From Clostridiales bacterium VE202-21 (GTDB taxonomy: Bacteria > Bacillota > Clostridia > Lachnospirales > Lachnospiraceae), in the NCBI GenBank assembly GCA_000509105.1, contig BAIF02000062.1:1-64000 (forward strand): a stretch of 64,000 bases of DNA, given 5' to 3'. The notes under the pieces were generated by a model, which was given only the letters and a program-made list of their open reading frames with translations, was not told where the DNA came from and ran no database searches. Of this stretch, positions 25,185 through 33,592 are shown one piece after another (position 1 is the stretch's first letter; each line of letters begins with the position of its first letter). Made by a program: the position numbers and the translations under genes.

Positions 25185-25535
25185 ATGGATCAGAAAAAGG
25201 CAGGCTGCTTCTTTAAGAAGCTGCGCAAAGAAAAGGGATTGACACAAGAGAAAATAGCCGAACAGATAAATGTCTCAGGAAGAACTATATCAAGAAGGGA
25301 AACCGGAACTAATATGCCAGACTTTGATATTCTAATTGAGATGGCAGACTTTTATGAAGTAGTCATCCGCGAATTAATTGACGTAGAAAGGAAAAGTGAA
25401 ATGATGAATAAGGAAATGAAAGAAACTGTTTTAAAAGTAGCTGATTATAGCAACGAAGAAAAAACGGACATACCGTCTGTTGGCGATACGTCCGTACTGC
25501 ATCAAAGTCTTTCAGCAATTATAACAAGTTCTTAA
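25185..25535 (+). CDS. XRE-type helix-turn-helix regulator, probably truncated
   Basis: A 116-aa protein whose first 63 residues form an HTH_3 domain (FFKKLRKEKGLTQEKIAEQI, then NVSGRTISRRETGTNMPD). After VLKVADYSNEEK the typical continuation of this family, often with a membrane segment, is replaced by an unrelated tail. The normally conserved tryptophan in the RWETG motif is arginine here. The ribosome site is weak. It stands next to a tRNA-Cys gene and may be a decaying remnant. Confidence 0.65.
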   Translation: MDQKKAGCFFKKLRKEKGLTQEKIAEQINVSGRTISRRETGTNMPDFDILIEMADFYEVVIRELIDVERKSEMMNKEMKETVLKVADYSNEEKTDIPSVGDTSVLHQSLSAIITSS

Positions 25536-25579
25536 TCATGAACTCATCATTGTGAACCTTAAACTCTTAAGTTTGAGAG

Positions 25580-25650
25580 AGGCACAGACCGGATTTGAAC
25601 CGGTGATCAGGGTGTTGCAGACCCACGCCTTACCGCTTGGCTACTGCGCC
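25580..25650 (-). tRNA. tRNA-Cys (anticodon GCA), second copy
   Basis: The reverse complement is identical over 71 nt to tRNA-Cys at 3031-3101, and the identity extends a few bases on each side. It is a single gene with its own consensus-like promoter. CCA is not encoded. Confidence 0.97.
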
Positions 25651-25694
25651 TTAGCTAATTGCTGTACTTTATATACTACTCAATCAGCTTTTAA

Positions 25695-25723
25695 ATTATA
25701 CCAAAAAAATCTCAAACCGTCAA
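25695..25723 (-). promoter_or_regulatory. Promoter of the second tRNA-Cys
   Basis: On the minus strand TTGACG, exactly 17 bases and TATAAT, ending 45 bp before the tRNA 5' end. A run of T in the spacer may add to strength. Confidence 0.8.
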
Positions 25724-25864
25724 GAGATGAAGCGAACTTTGTGAGCGGTTGGGGAGCGGGGAAATAGGGAGGTCGTTTTTGTGGAACGGGACTGCTACCG
25801 GAGCAGGGGAACTTTCAGTGTGCTTTCTGTACGCTTTAGTGAACGTACCTACATGAAGCGCCCA

Positions 25865-25916
25865 GCCGTAAGAACCGGATATGGGGGTGTTTGGAAGCCC
25901 AGCCGGTTCTCACGGC
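25865..25916. repeat. 14-bp inverted repeat after the BceB-type gene
   Basis: GCCGTAAGAACCGG and CCGGTTCTCACGGC pair with one G-T across a 24-base loop, 20 bp beyond the permease stop. No U tract follows. It may stabilise or end the permease transcript. No other feature is seen in 25724-25935. Confidence 0.4.
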
Positions 25917-25935
25917 GCCCTCTTCACGAATACGT

Positions 25936-27954
25936 CTACCTTTCACCCCCAAGAATATTCCTCTTGAATTCAATATAAGTTGCTATGAAGTAGATCATAT
26001 ACATCCCCCCGAACAGCAGCAGTGATAATCCGAAGTAAGACCACACCGGCGCCACCACTCCTGAATATGTGACGAATGCATGGCTGATATAGCCTGCGAT
26101 TCCTCCGCTGATCAGAAGTGCACCGATAAAGGGGCAGAGGTAATACAGGAACAGCTGTTTCAGGATAAGCCTGTTCAGTTCTTTTTCCTGCAGGCCCAGT
26201 TTACGCAGCAGGTTATAACGGTACCGGTATTTGCTTGAATCGCTTAGCTGCTGCACGGCCAGTACAGTGAGTGCTACGCACAGGAAGACGAGTCCTATAT
26301 AAAAGAGCGGGAAAATGAGGGTGGACATGAGGAATTTCATTTCCCGCATTTCGTTCTGCCGTACAAAGGTGTAGCTGTCGGAGACATAGATGTTGTCGGT
26401 TCCGTATCCTCTGTGTGCATCGGCATCGCCGTATCCTTCATACCCGTATTCTTCATCATTCCATGTGATCCCCTGGATGTTCAGGAGGGTGTCTCCAAAA
26501 TCCTTGGGAATGGTGCCGTTAATCTGGACCATCAGAAGGGAATAATACGGCTTCATGGATTTGGCGGCCTGATCGGGGACGATGAGGATGTAGTCAGCCC
26601 CGTTATGCCCGCTCTGCTCGAAGCCTTCCGTGTATATGCCTGCGCAGGTGTACGAGGTGCCGCCTATATCGAGCGGTTGCTCCGTGAAGGGGGCGGCCGT
26701 CTTGGCCAGGCGGGACTTGATGTGGAGCAGATATTCATTTTCCCCCAGCGATACTTCCGGGTACCCCAGCATTCTGCGCAGATAATTGTAATCGGATAGC
26801 ATCATATAGGTGTCATATTTGTAGTACGAGCTTTTGTCGGCCAGGGAATAGTTATGAATCAGGAAATTGTTCATGTCATCGGATTCATTTTCGAATATCT
26901 GGTAAATATAAGCGTCTTTTATTTTTGCCTCTTTTTGTATGGCTTCCTTTTCTCCTGCGAAATCGTAGTCCGGGTTCTGATGGTATACGGCAATGTCGAA
27001 GGGCCATTTTTCGTCGGACTGTGTGTTCTGGAACTGGTTCAGCATGAGGGCGCAGGAGGCTCCTATTAAAGCGACCATAAATAGGATCGTCAGTGTGCCC
27101 AGCGTGAACTGCATGGTCCGGATCTTGGAGGAAAGCTGGCGCAGCACGAAAATATTGGCATGCTTCCAGACGCCGGCCCGGCCTTTTTTGATGTAGCCGG
27201 TGAGGAAAGCGGAGAGACCCATATAGAGCAGGTAAACGGATACCACCAGACCTAGAATCATGGGATACACGTTCCAATCGTTAAAGTGGCCGAAGATCAG
27301 CATACAGCCGAAAAAGATCATGAAAGCCACAGCGGCGAAGAACATCCACTGTTTGCCGGAGTTGTTGCCGTTCTTTAATTCTTCGTTCTGATGTTCCATA
27401 TACATCATATCCCGGATGTTCATTTTCTTAAATCTGCGTTTGTTTCTGAAAAGGGCCAGCAGATAGGAGCCGCAGTAGATTCCCGCCGTCATCAGCAGGG
27501 TAGCCATTTTCCATTCAAGCCGGATGCTGTAGTCTGCATTTACCATGGCGTAGATCAAGGTGGTGAGGAGCTGCTGCAGAAACAAACCGGGGAGCAGGCC
27601 GATGACAAATGCCGCCAGTCCAAGCAGGATCGTTTCTTTTAAGAAAAGGTTGGCAATCTGTTTTTTACGGAAACCCAGAAGGAGATAGGTAGCAAACTCC
27701 CGGCTTCGTTTTTCCGCCATGAATTTTACCATATAGTGCACAAGCCAGATAATGATCAGTACGATGAAGAAAGTTGCCATTCCAAGCATGGCCGCCAGCA
27801 TTCCTGCTTCCGTGCAGATTTCCCGGACAGCATCGGAGAAGATCATGGAATTGAAGGCGAACATCATGGCAGTGATCAACACCATTGTCATGAGATAAAT
27901 GAGATAGTCTCTGAGAGAGCGCCGGGCATTTCGCAGGGCCAGCTTAGTCAGCAT
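25936..27954 (-). CDS. BceB-type ABC transporter permease (FtsX-like)
   Basis: A 672-aa permease with ten predicted membrane segments: four at the N terminus, two to four in the middle, and the last ones at the C terminus, with a large extracellular domain at about residues 310-510. This is the BceB layout for sensing and removing peptide antibiotics such as bacitracin. The ATG at 27954 follows GGAGG with an 8-base spacer and overlaps the ATPase stop by 11 bp. Its partner kinase lies 1 kb upstream. Confidence 0.92.
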   Translation of the reverse strand: MLTKLALRNARRSLRDYLIYLMTMVLITAMMFAFNSMIFSDAVREICTEAGMLAAMLGMATFFIVLIIIWLVHYMVKFMAEKRSREFATYLLLGFRKKQIANLFLKETILLGLAAFVIGLLPGLFLQQLLTTLIYAMVNADYSIRLEWKMATLLMTAGIYCGSYLLALFRNKRRFKKMNIRDMMYMEHQNEELKNGNNSGKQWMFFAAVAFMIFFGCMLIFGHFNDWNVYPMILGLVVSVYLLYMGLSAFLTGYIKKGRAGVWKHANIFVLRQLSSKIRTMQFTLGTLTILFMVALIGASCALMLNQFQNTQSDEKWPFDIAVYHQNPDYDFAGEKEAIQKEAKIKDAYIYQIFENESDDMNNFLIHNYSLADKSSYYKYDTYMMLSDYNYLRRMLGYPEVSLGENEYLLHIKSRLAKTAAPFTEQPLDIGGTSYTCAGIYTEGFEQSGHNGADYILIVPDQAAKSMKPYYSLLMVQINGTIPKDFGDTLLNIQGITWNDEEYGYEGYGDADAHRGYGTDNIYVSDSYTFVRQNEMREMKFLMSTLIFPLFYIGLVFLCVALTVLAVQQLSDSSKYRYRYNLLRKLGLQEKELNRLILKQLFLYYLCPFIGALLISGGIAGYISHAFVTYSGVVAPVWSYFGLSLLLFGGMYMIYFIATYIEFKRNILGGER

Positions 27955-28708
27955 ACCCATCACCTCCAGTCAGGGAGAGCACATCCAGGATTTCATTTAG
28001 AAATTCTTTCCTTGTTCCCGGGCCCCGGCGCAGTTCATGGAAGATCTGACCGTCCTTTAGAAAAAGGATACGGCTGCAGTAACTCGCGGAGAAAGCGTCA
28101 TGTGTTACCATGAGGATGGTTGCATTGAGCTCGCTGTTCATATAGGAAAATGTTTCGAGCAGCATCCGGGAGGATTTGGAATCCAGGGCCCCGGTCGGCT
28201 CGTCGGCAAATACGATTTTGGGATGGTTAATCAGAGCCCTTGCACAGGCGCAGCGCTGTTTTTGGCCACCGGAGACCTGATAAGGAAATTTGTTGCGGAT
28301 AGACCAGATATCCAGTCTCTCCATGATATCTTTTGTCTGCTGATCAATCTCACGTTTTCCTTTTTTGGTGAGCGACATGGCAAGAGCGATATTTTCTTTC
28401 AGAGTAAGCGTATCCAAGAGGTTGTAGTCCTGGAAGACAAAGCCGAGATTGTTTTTGCGGAAGTCCGCCATCTGATCCTCGTTCATCTTTGTAATGTCGT
28501 CCCGGCCATACCAGATATGTCCGGAGGTGACGGTGTCTACTGTTGCGAGCAGGTTTAAGAGCGTTGTCTTTCCGCTGCCGCTGGCCCCCATGATTGCGGT
28601 AAATTCCCCCTGGTCAATGATAAAGCTTATGCGGTCAATCGCTTTGGTCAGATTGTTTTTGTTTCCATAATATTTTTCTACATCTTCTATATGGAGCAGT
28701 TCCTTCAT
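27944..28708 (-). CDS. BceA-type ABC transporter ATP-binding protein
   Basis: A 254-aa ATPase of the MacB/BceA type: Walker A GASGSGKTT, the FVFQDYNLLDTLTLKENI Q-loop region, signature VSGGQKQRCACARAL, Walker B KIVFADEPTGALDSKSS and the VTHD histidine. It powers the BceB-type permease that overlaps it by 11 bp. It lies downstream of the two-component genes on the same strand, separated by the intergenic repeat copy B, so it probably has its own regulated promoter in 28709-28870. Confidence 0.94.
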   Translation of the reverse strand: MKELLHIEDVEKYYGNKNNLTKAIDRISFIIDQGEFTAIMGASGSGKTTLLNLLATVDTVTSGHIWYGRDDITKMNEDQMADFRKNNLGFVFQDYNLLDTLTLKENIALAMSLTKKGKREIDQQTKDIMERLDIWSIRNKFPYQVSGGQKQRCACARALINHPKIVFADEPTGALDSKSSRMLLETFSYMNSELNATILMVTHDAFSASYCSRILFLKDGQIFHELRRGPGTRKEFLNEILDVLSLTGGDGYAD

Positions 28709-28874
28709 GAAATCAATACCTTCCTTTCCCGTTACTTATTGATGAGCGGCTTTTTAAACCTATTATTCCGCGGGTTGTGGATTGCGGACCGCCCCCGGAT
28801 ATAAATATTGTAACGGAAAATGTGATCAGGTTGTATCAAATCAGCTTTCAGTAACCTTACAAAATCGAAAGATT

Positions 28875-29013
28875 GTTACTAAGCGCGGTCTGCGGGCCGC
28901 GCATAGTAACGGCATCTGGTTCACTTAAAGTCGCCTGTGGCGAGGAACTTAATGCCCGACCCCATCACTTTATTGGATCGGATGTCTTGCAGCAAGGTGC
29001 GCGGCCCCGTGAA
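28875..29013 (-). repeat. Structured ~140-bp intergenic repeat, copy B
   Basis: The reverse complement aligns with 19446-19590 over most of its length, with shared blocks such as CCTCGCC-CAGGCG-CTTT and a terminal hairpin between GTTACT and AGTAAC. It lies between the BceS-type kinase and the BceA-type ATPase genes. A short frame through it encodes a peptide similar to one in copy A, a side effect of the shared DNA and not evidence of a gene. Confidence 0.75.
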
Positions 29014-29034
29014 TGGCAGCGAAAAAGTTCTCTT

Positions 29035-30069
29035 TTAATCTCTTCCAAAGTGGCTGCCGCCATCGGGAAATGTCAGCAGGATACGGGTATAGGTTCCGTA
29101 TTCTGACTGTGCATCTAGGGTGATTCCAAGTTTCCGGCTTAACTTCCTGCAGAGATAGAGACCGATTCCTGTAGACTGTCGGTTTTGCCGTCCATTGCTG
29201 CCGGTAAATCCTTTGTCGAAGATACGTCCCAGTTCTTCTGGGCGTATGCCGATTCCGTTGTCTTCAATGGATAGAATTGTTTTCAGCTCCTCTTTTTGTG
29301 TACGGATAGTGATAAGGCAGTCGCCTTCTTTTTTATACTTGACGGCATTGATAATGATCTGGCCGATGATGAACTCCAGCCACTTATCGTCGCAGTATAC
29401 ATTTTCAGTACCGGCCTGCATATTTATGGAAACGCCGTTCTGGATCAGATATGACTGGAAGCGGTGGATTGCGGCATAAACGGGGTTCTTCAGTGGAATT
29501 TCCCGTATCATGTAATCCTGGCAGACTGTGTCTGACCGGGCATAGTAAAGGGCCTTGTCCACATCGTTTTCCAGCTCGCCCAGATGGGATTTCAGGCGTC
29601 GGGTATCCTCGGGGCTCCAGGAATCTGGTTCCCTGCGGTTATCACAGATCAGATTCATGGCTGTGAGAGGAAGTTTGACTTCATGAATCCAGTTTTCTAT
29701 GAATTCTTTATATTCGGTCCGCTCATTTTCCAGATGGTGTATGGCGTCGATGATGGATTTATTGGATTGTTTCAGCAGTCTTCGATAGAGCCTGTCTTCC
29801 AGGCGCCAGGATTCCGGCATGATCTCTGAGATCAGATAGGGCTTGTCCAGTCCATTGAGTATATGGAATATTTCACGGAAATAACGGTTTCTTCTGTACC
29901 AGGACACAAAAAACCAGACTGCCAGCAGGAAGAACCAGAGGAGATAAAGTAAAATCATCTGATTGTTCTTCAGGCCGCAGATTCCCAAATATACATAACT
30001 CAACAGCATACAAAGTAATTGAAAGAGCAGAAGCAGGATCTTGTCCTTAATGAATTCTAAAAATGTCAT
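29035..30069 (-). CDS. BceS-type intramembrane-sensing histidine kinase
   Basis: A 344-aa kinase with two closely spaced membrane helices (about 12-31 and 37-57) and almost no extracellular loop, as in BceS-type kinases that sense through their transporter. The H-box is WIHEVKLPLTAM (H129), followed by N-box IGQIIINAVKYK and G-boxes DNGIGIRPEEL and STGIGLYLC. The ATG overlaps the response regulator stop by 4 bp. It should report flux of the nearby BceAB-type transporter. Confidence 0.92.
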   Translation of the reverse strand: MTFLEFIKDKILLLLFQLLCMLLSYVYLGICGLKNNQMILLYLLWFFLLAVWFFVSWYRRNRYFREIFHILNGLDKPYLISEIMPESWRLEDRLYRRLLKQSNKSIIDAIHHLENERTEYKEFIENWIHEVKLPLTAMNLICDNRREPDSWSPEDTRRLKSHLGELENDVDKALYYARSDTVCQDYMIREIPLKNPVYAAIHRFQSYLIQNGVSINMQAGTENVYCDDKWLEFIIGQIIINAVKYKKEGDCLITIRTQKEELKTILSIEDNGIGIRPEELGRIFDKGFTGSNGRQNRQSTGIGLYLCRKLSRKLGITLDAQSEYGTYTRILLTFPDGGSHFGRD

Positions 30070-30740
30070 AGCTGATATCCCTGCCCTCTCCTGGTTACAA
30101 TCATATTTTCCAGGCCGATTTCTTTCATTTTACCGCGTATGCGGGTGATATTAACGCTTAAAGTATTGTCATCAATAAAAATCTGATTATCCCAGAGATC
30201 GTCGATCAATTCCTCCCGGGAAATGATTTGCCCTGCCCGTGAAAACAGGTTGTAGCAGATGCGCAGTTCGTTCCGGGTCAGCTGTTCGGATCTGCCTTCA
30301 TAAGTAAGGACGCCCTTCAGCATATCCAGTTCGCAGCCTTTCCAGGTAAACCTTAAGGGATTCTCCGGTGCTTTATTGTGCCCCGTCCGCTTCAGGACCG
30401 CCGCGATACGGGCGAGCAGAATGGGCGCCTGGTAAGGCTTTGTTATATAATCGTCACCGCCCATCATCATGCCGTTAAGCTCGTCCATTGAATTGCTGCG
30501 GCTGGTTACGAAAATGATGGGCACATCCGCCTTTTTTCGAATATCCCGGCAGACCTTCAGGCCATCGGTTCCCGGCAGCTGGATGTCCAGAAGGATCAGA
30601 TCCGGGGCAGCTTCTTCCACAAGGCGGGGGATTGCAGAAAAATCCTCAGCAGCTTCTGCCTCGTACAAAGCATTTTCCAGCATAAGTTTCAGTTCTAGAC
30701 GAATCTCTTTTTCATCTTCCACTATTAAAATGCGGTACAA
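30066..30740 (-). CDS. BceR-type OmpR-family response regulator
   Basis: A 224-aa regulator with a receiver domain (EDE at 8-10, D52 in LILLDIQLPG, KPYQ switch) and a winged-helix DNA-binding domain (LTRNELRICYNLFSRAG, then VNITRIRGKM). The start codon is TTG with GGAGG eight bases upstream. It should activate the BceAB-type genes downstream when the kinase is stimulated. Confidence 0.93.
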   Translation of the reverse strand: MYRILIVEDEKEIRLELKLMLENALYEAEAAEDFSAIPRLVEEAAPDLILLDIQLPGTDGLKVCRDIRKKADVPIIFVTSRSNSMDELNGMMMGGDDYITKPYQAPILLARIAAVLKRTGHNKAPENPLRFTWKGCELDMLKGVLTYEGRSEQLTRNELRICYNLFSRAGQIISREELIDDLWDNQIFIDDNTLSVNITRIRGKMKEIGLENMIVTRRGQGYQL

Positions 30741-30771
30741 ATAGCAGCCCTCCCGAAAGTATTTTCAGAAT

Positions 30772-31242
30772 CTAATTCCAATCCTTTGAGATACAAATCC
30801 ATTTCTTGGAATGGGAATGTTTCTCGAGCTCTTCAAGTGTCAGTTTGATTGCACTGTTTCCGCTTCCAGCTGCGGGGTATACAGTTGAGAAACGTTTTAA
30901 GGATTCGTCCAGATAGACCTCCACACCTTCATTCACAACAAAAGGACAGACACCGCCCGGTGCATGGCCTGTCAGCGCTTCCACCTGATCAGGCTGGATC
31001 ATCCGGGCCTTTTCGTGGAACTCTGCTTTAAACTTCTTGTTGTCCGTCCGAGCATCTCCGGCCATTACTATTAGAATAGGACCGTCTGCCGTCAGAAAAG
31101 ACATGGTTTTAGCGATGCGTGCAGGCTCGCAGCCAACGGCACGGGCAGCCTCCTCCACAGTAGCGCTGGATGCCTCCGGCTCCAGGATTCTGTCCTCCAG
31201 GCCGTACCCGGCAAAATATGCTTTGACCTTTTCAATTGACAT
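30772..31242 (-). CDS. YbaK/ProX-type aminoacyl-tRNA deacylase
   Basis: A 156-aa YbaK-domain protein that should hydrolyse mischarged aminoacyl-tRNA (Cys-tRNAPro-type editing in the family). The catalytic lysine lies in ARIAKTMSF, and GHAPGGVCPF is the characteristic substrate loop. The ATG at 31242 follows GGGAG by six bases; the frame extends far upstream to 31455 but without family features. It shares a 180-bp region with a divergent membrane protein gene. Confidence 0.92.
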   Translation of the reverse strand: MSIEKVKAYFAGYGLEDRILEPEASSATVEEAARAVGCEPARIAKTMSFLTADGPILIVMAGDARTDNKKFKAEFHEKARMIQPDQVEALTGHAPGGVCPFVVNEGVEVYLDESLKRFSTVYPAAGSGNSAIKLTLEELEKHSHSKKWICISKDWN

Positions 31243-31422
31243 GATTATCTCCCTCTTTTCTAAAAAATACTTCTGTAATATAGAGTATAACTTATTTAAT
31301 AGAATGTCAATTTGAGGATTTAGGCTGTGGACTGAAAGTTCATAATTGACGAAATATTGGGTATAAGCTATTATGTCAATAGACATGTGCAAAGAGGGAA
31401 AATCTTGTATAAAGGAGAATAA

Positions 31423-33396
31423 GTGAGCGTGAAGAATTTGAAGGAAAAAGGACAATTAGCGGAAAGGCTGTATCAGCTGCGTTATCTTGTGGCGGTCGTT
31501 ATTCTGTTATTCTGTGTCTTGTTTGAAATTAGCGGGTCTTCCATTGGGTTCTGGTCCGTACTTCTCGACGGCACATACGAAAGCAGTGCCCAGGATAACA
31601 GTGGTGATCTGCTGGGAAGCAGTAGGAGCATCAGAACGGATGAATGGGCGGTGAGTACGCCCATGGCTTTTTCACAGGAATATAATTATACGGGAAAATA
31701 CCCGTATTTTTCAGAAACAATCAGGGGGGACAGTACGGATGCATTTATTGTATACGGGCAGCCGGTAAAGTCATGGGAGGTCATTTTCCGCCCGTTCCAA
31801 ATCGGTTATCTTTTTCTGGGGCCTTCGCGGGGGCTGGCATTTTTCTGGTGTGCCCGGATGCTGGCGTTGTTTTTGGTATCACTGGAATTTGGAATGTATT
31901 TGACAAAAAAGAAAAAACTACTGTCTCTGACATATGCACTGTTAGTGTGCTGTTCACCGGTTGTTGCCTGGTGGTTTGCAATTAACGGTCTGGTGGAGAT
32001 GCTGGTGTTCGGCCAGCTGGCCGTTCTTATGTTTGTCCGGTGGATGCATACAGAATTTCTGTGGAAGAAACTGTTGCTGTCGGCAGGGATTGCATGGTGT
32101 GGGATAGCATATATTCTGGTATTTTATCCCTCCTGGCAGATTCCGCTTGGATATGTTTACCTTTTTCTGCTGATAGGCATTATTCTGCGGGAGCGGAAGA
32201 ACGTAACATGGAAAAAGGGCTCTATTATTTTGAGTGCGGTAGTTCTTCTTATATCGATGGTCGGAGCGCTGGGGGCCATTTTCCTGAAGTCCGCAGACAC
32301 CATTGAGCTGGTATTAAACACATCTTATCCTGGCGGCAGATCGTTTGTGGGGGGAGCTTCACTTCTAAGAATGTTCAGCTGGGCGGGCGGTTTGTTTTTT
32401 CCGTATATTGATCCCGGTCTTGGGATTTCTAATGTTTGTGAAGAAGCGCAGTTTTTCTCTTTCTTCCCCTTAGGTATAATTTTAGGGATAATCCAGATTT
32501 TTAGGAGCAAACAGAAGGATGCGCTGTTAATCACGATGACGGCAGGAACTTGTTTTCTTGCTTTGTACTGCGCGTTTCCATGGCCTTCTCTGCTTGCGAA
32601 AGCCACACTTCTGAGTATGTGCCAGGGGAGAAGGGTGCTGGTCGGAGTTGGATTTCTCAGTATTGTGCTGCTCGTCTATCTTATCTCGGAAAGTATTGTA
32701 AATTATAAAAGCAAAACTGCTGTTATTATCTCTTCTGTAATTGGAGCAGGACTTGCGGGAACCTGTTTTATATATTACACGCAGTTTATGGGAAAGAAGA
32801 AGGCACTGGTACTGCTCGCAGTCATCGCTGCTGGGGCAGTCCTCATTTTTGCGGCGATGAAGTGCAAAAGATATGCAGGCCTGGCCTGCTATGTACTGAT
32901 TATCTCTTTTGTCTGTGGGATGACGGTAAATCCAGTACATCGGGGGGCAGATTCTATCTATTCCAGTAAACTGACCATGGCCATAAAGGAAGAAACAGAA
33001 GCGGATCAGGGAGATGGTTTGTGGATGGTGGAAGGCCTGGGCTTCCCATATCTGAACCTGCCCATTACTGTGGGTGCGCCAACGATCAATACCACAAATG
33101 TATATCCGGATCTGGAGCGCTGGGAGCAGTTTGACCCAGGGAAAAAAGATTTCAGTAAGTATAACCGTTACGCACATATTATCATTAATATTGTGGACGA
33201 GACCTCTCAGGAGCCGGTATTTTTCAATCCGTATGATGATCAGTTGGTTGTGAATCTACAACCTGATCAACTGGAGGTACTTCAAGTAAAGCACATTATG
33301 ACGGATAAAGATCTAAGTGGGTTTAGTTCAGAAGAAATCCAATTTAATGAGACGGAAAAAATCGGAAGGTATTATCTGTATCAGGTAGAGTATTGA
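31423..33396 (+). CDS. Large polytopic membrane protein, possible GT-C-type glycosyltransferase
   Basis: A 657-aa protein with about twelve hydrophobic segments. Between the first helix and the next lies an extracellular stretch with SRSIRTDEWAVSTPM, and a WWFAINGLVEM segment sits after the fourth helix. The C-terminal 100 residues are soluble and probably extracellular. This layout resembles uncharacterised membrane proteins of cell-envelope polysaccharide pathways in clostridia; a glycosyltransferase role is inference only. The start is GTG with AGGAG five bases upstream. A convergent family 2 glycosyltransferase follows. Confidence 0.75.
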   Translation: MSVKNLKEKGQLAERLYQLRYLVAVVILLFCVLFEISGSSIGFWSVLLDGTYESSAQDNSGDLLGSSRSIRTDEWAVSTPMAFSQEYNYTGKYPYFSETIRGDSTDAFIVYGQPVKSWEVIFRPFQIGYLFLGPSRGLAFFWCARMLALFLVSLEFGMYLTKKKKLLSLTYALLVCCSPVVAWWFAINGLVEMLVFGQLAVLMFVRWMHTEFLWKKLLLSAGIAWCGIAYILVFYPSWQIPLGYVYLFLLIGIILRERKNVTWKKGSIILSAVVLLISMVGALGAIFLKSADTIELVLNTSYPGGRSFVGGASLLRMFSWAGGLFFPYIDPGLGISNVCEEAQFFSFFPLGIILGIIQIFRSKQKDALLITMTAGTCFLALYCAFPWPSLLAKATLLSMCQGRRVLVGVGFLSIVLLVYLISESIVNYKSKTAVIISSVIGAGLAGTCFIYYTQFMGKKKALVLLAVIAAGAVLIFAAMKCKRYAGLACYVLIISFVCGMTVNPVHRGADSIYSSKLTMAIKEETEADQGDGLWMVEGLGFPYLNLPITVGAPTINTTNVYPDLERWEQFDPGKKDFSKYNRYAHIIINIVDETSQEPVFFNPYDDQLVVNLQPDQLEVLQVKHIMTDKDLSGFSSEEIQFNETEKIGRYYLYQVEY

Positions 33397-33422
33397 CATT
33401 GGCTGATATGGAAAGAAAGCAG

Positions 33423-33449
33423 CCGCAAAGGGGTCTGACCCCTTTGCGG
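33423..33449. repeat. GGGGTCAGACCCC palindromic repeat, copy 4
   Basis: A perfect 27-bp odd palindrome, CCGCAAAGGGGTC-T-GACCCCTTTGCGG, followed by CTCTTTTTCAGAATT. The T run makes it a plausible terminator of the membrane protein gene, whose stop is 27 bp away. Confidence 0.9.
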
Positions 33450-33592
33450 CTCTTTTTCAGAATTGTTTATCAATTTGTTTAAACCCATTCAGCGGGGTTT
33501 TCTTGTTTTATCCCGTCACCGTCCCCGCTGTTATTTAACGTAAGGTCATACCGATGCTGGCATGCGATCAGACGTATTTCGAAGTTCTGCCG

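Noticed and set aside
25552-25767. 71-codon plus-strand frame
   Set aside because: It runs across the minus-strand tRNA-Cys gene and its promoter.
28873-29106. 77-codon plus-strand frame with a peptide similar to one at 19326-19517
   Set aside because: The similarity comes from the shared non-coding repeat; neither frame has a ribosome site.
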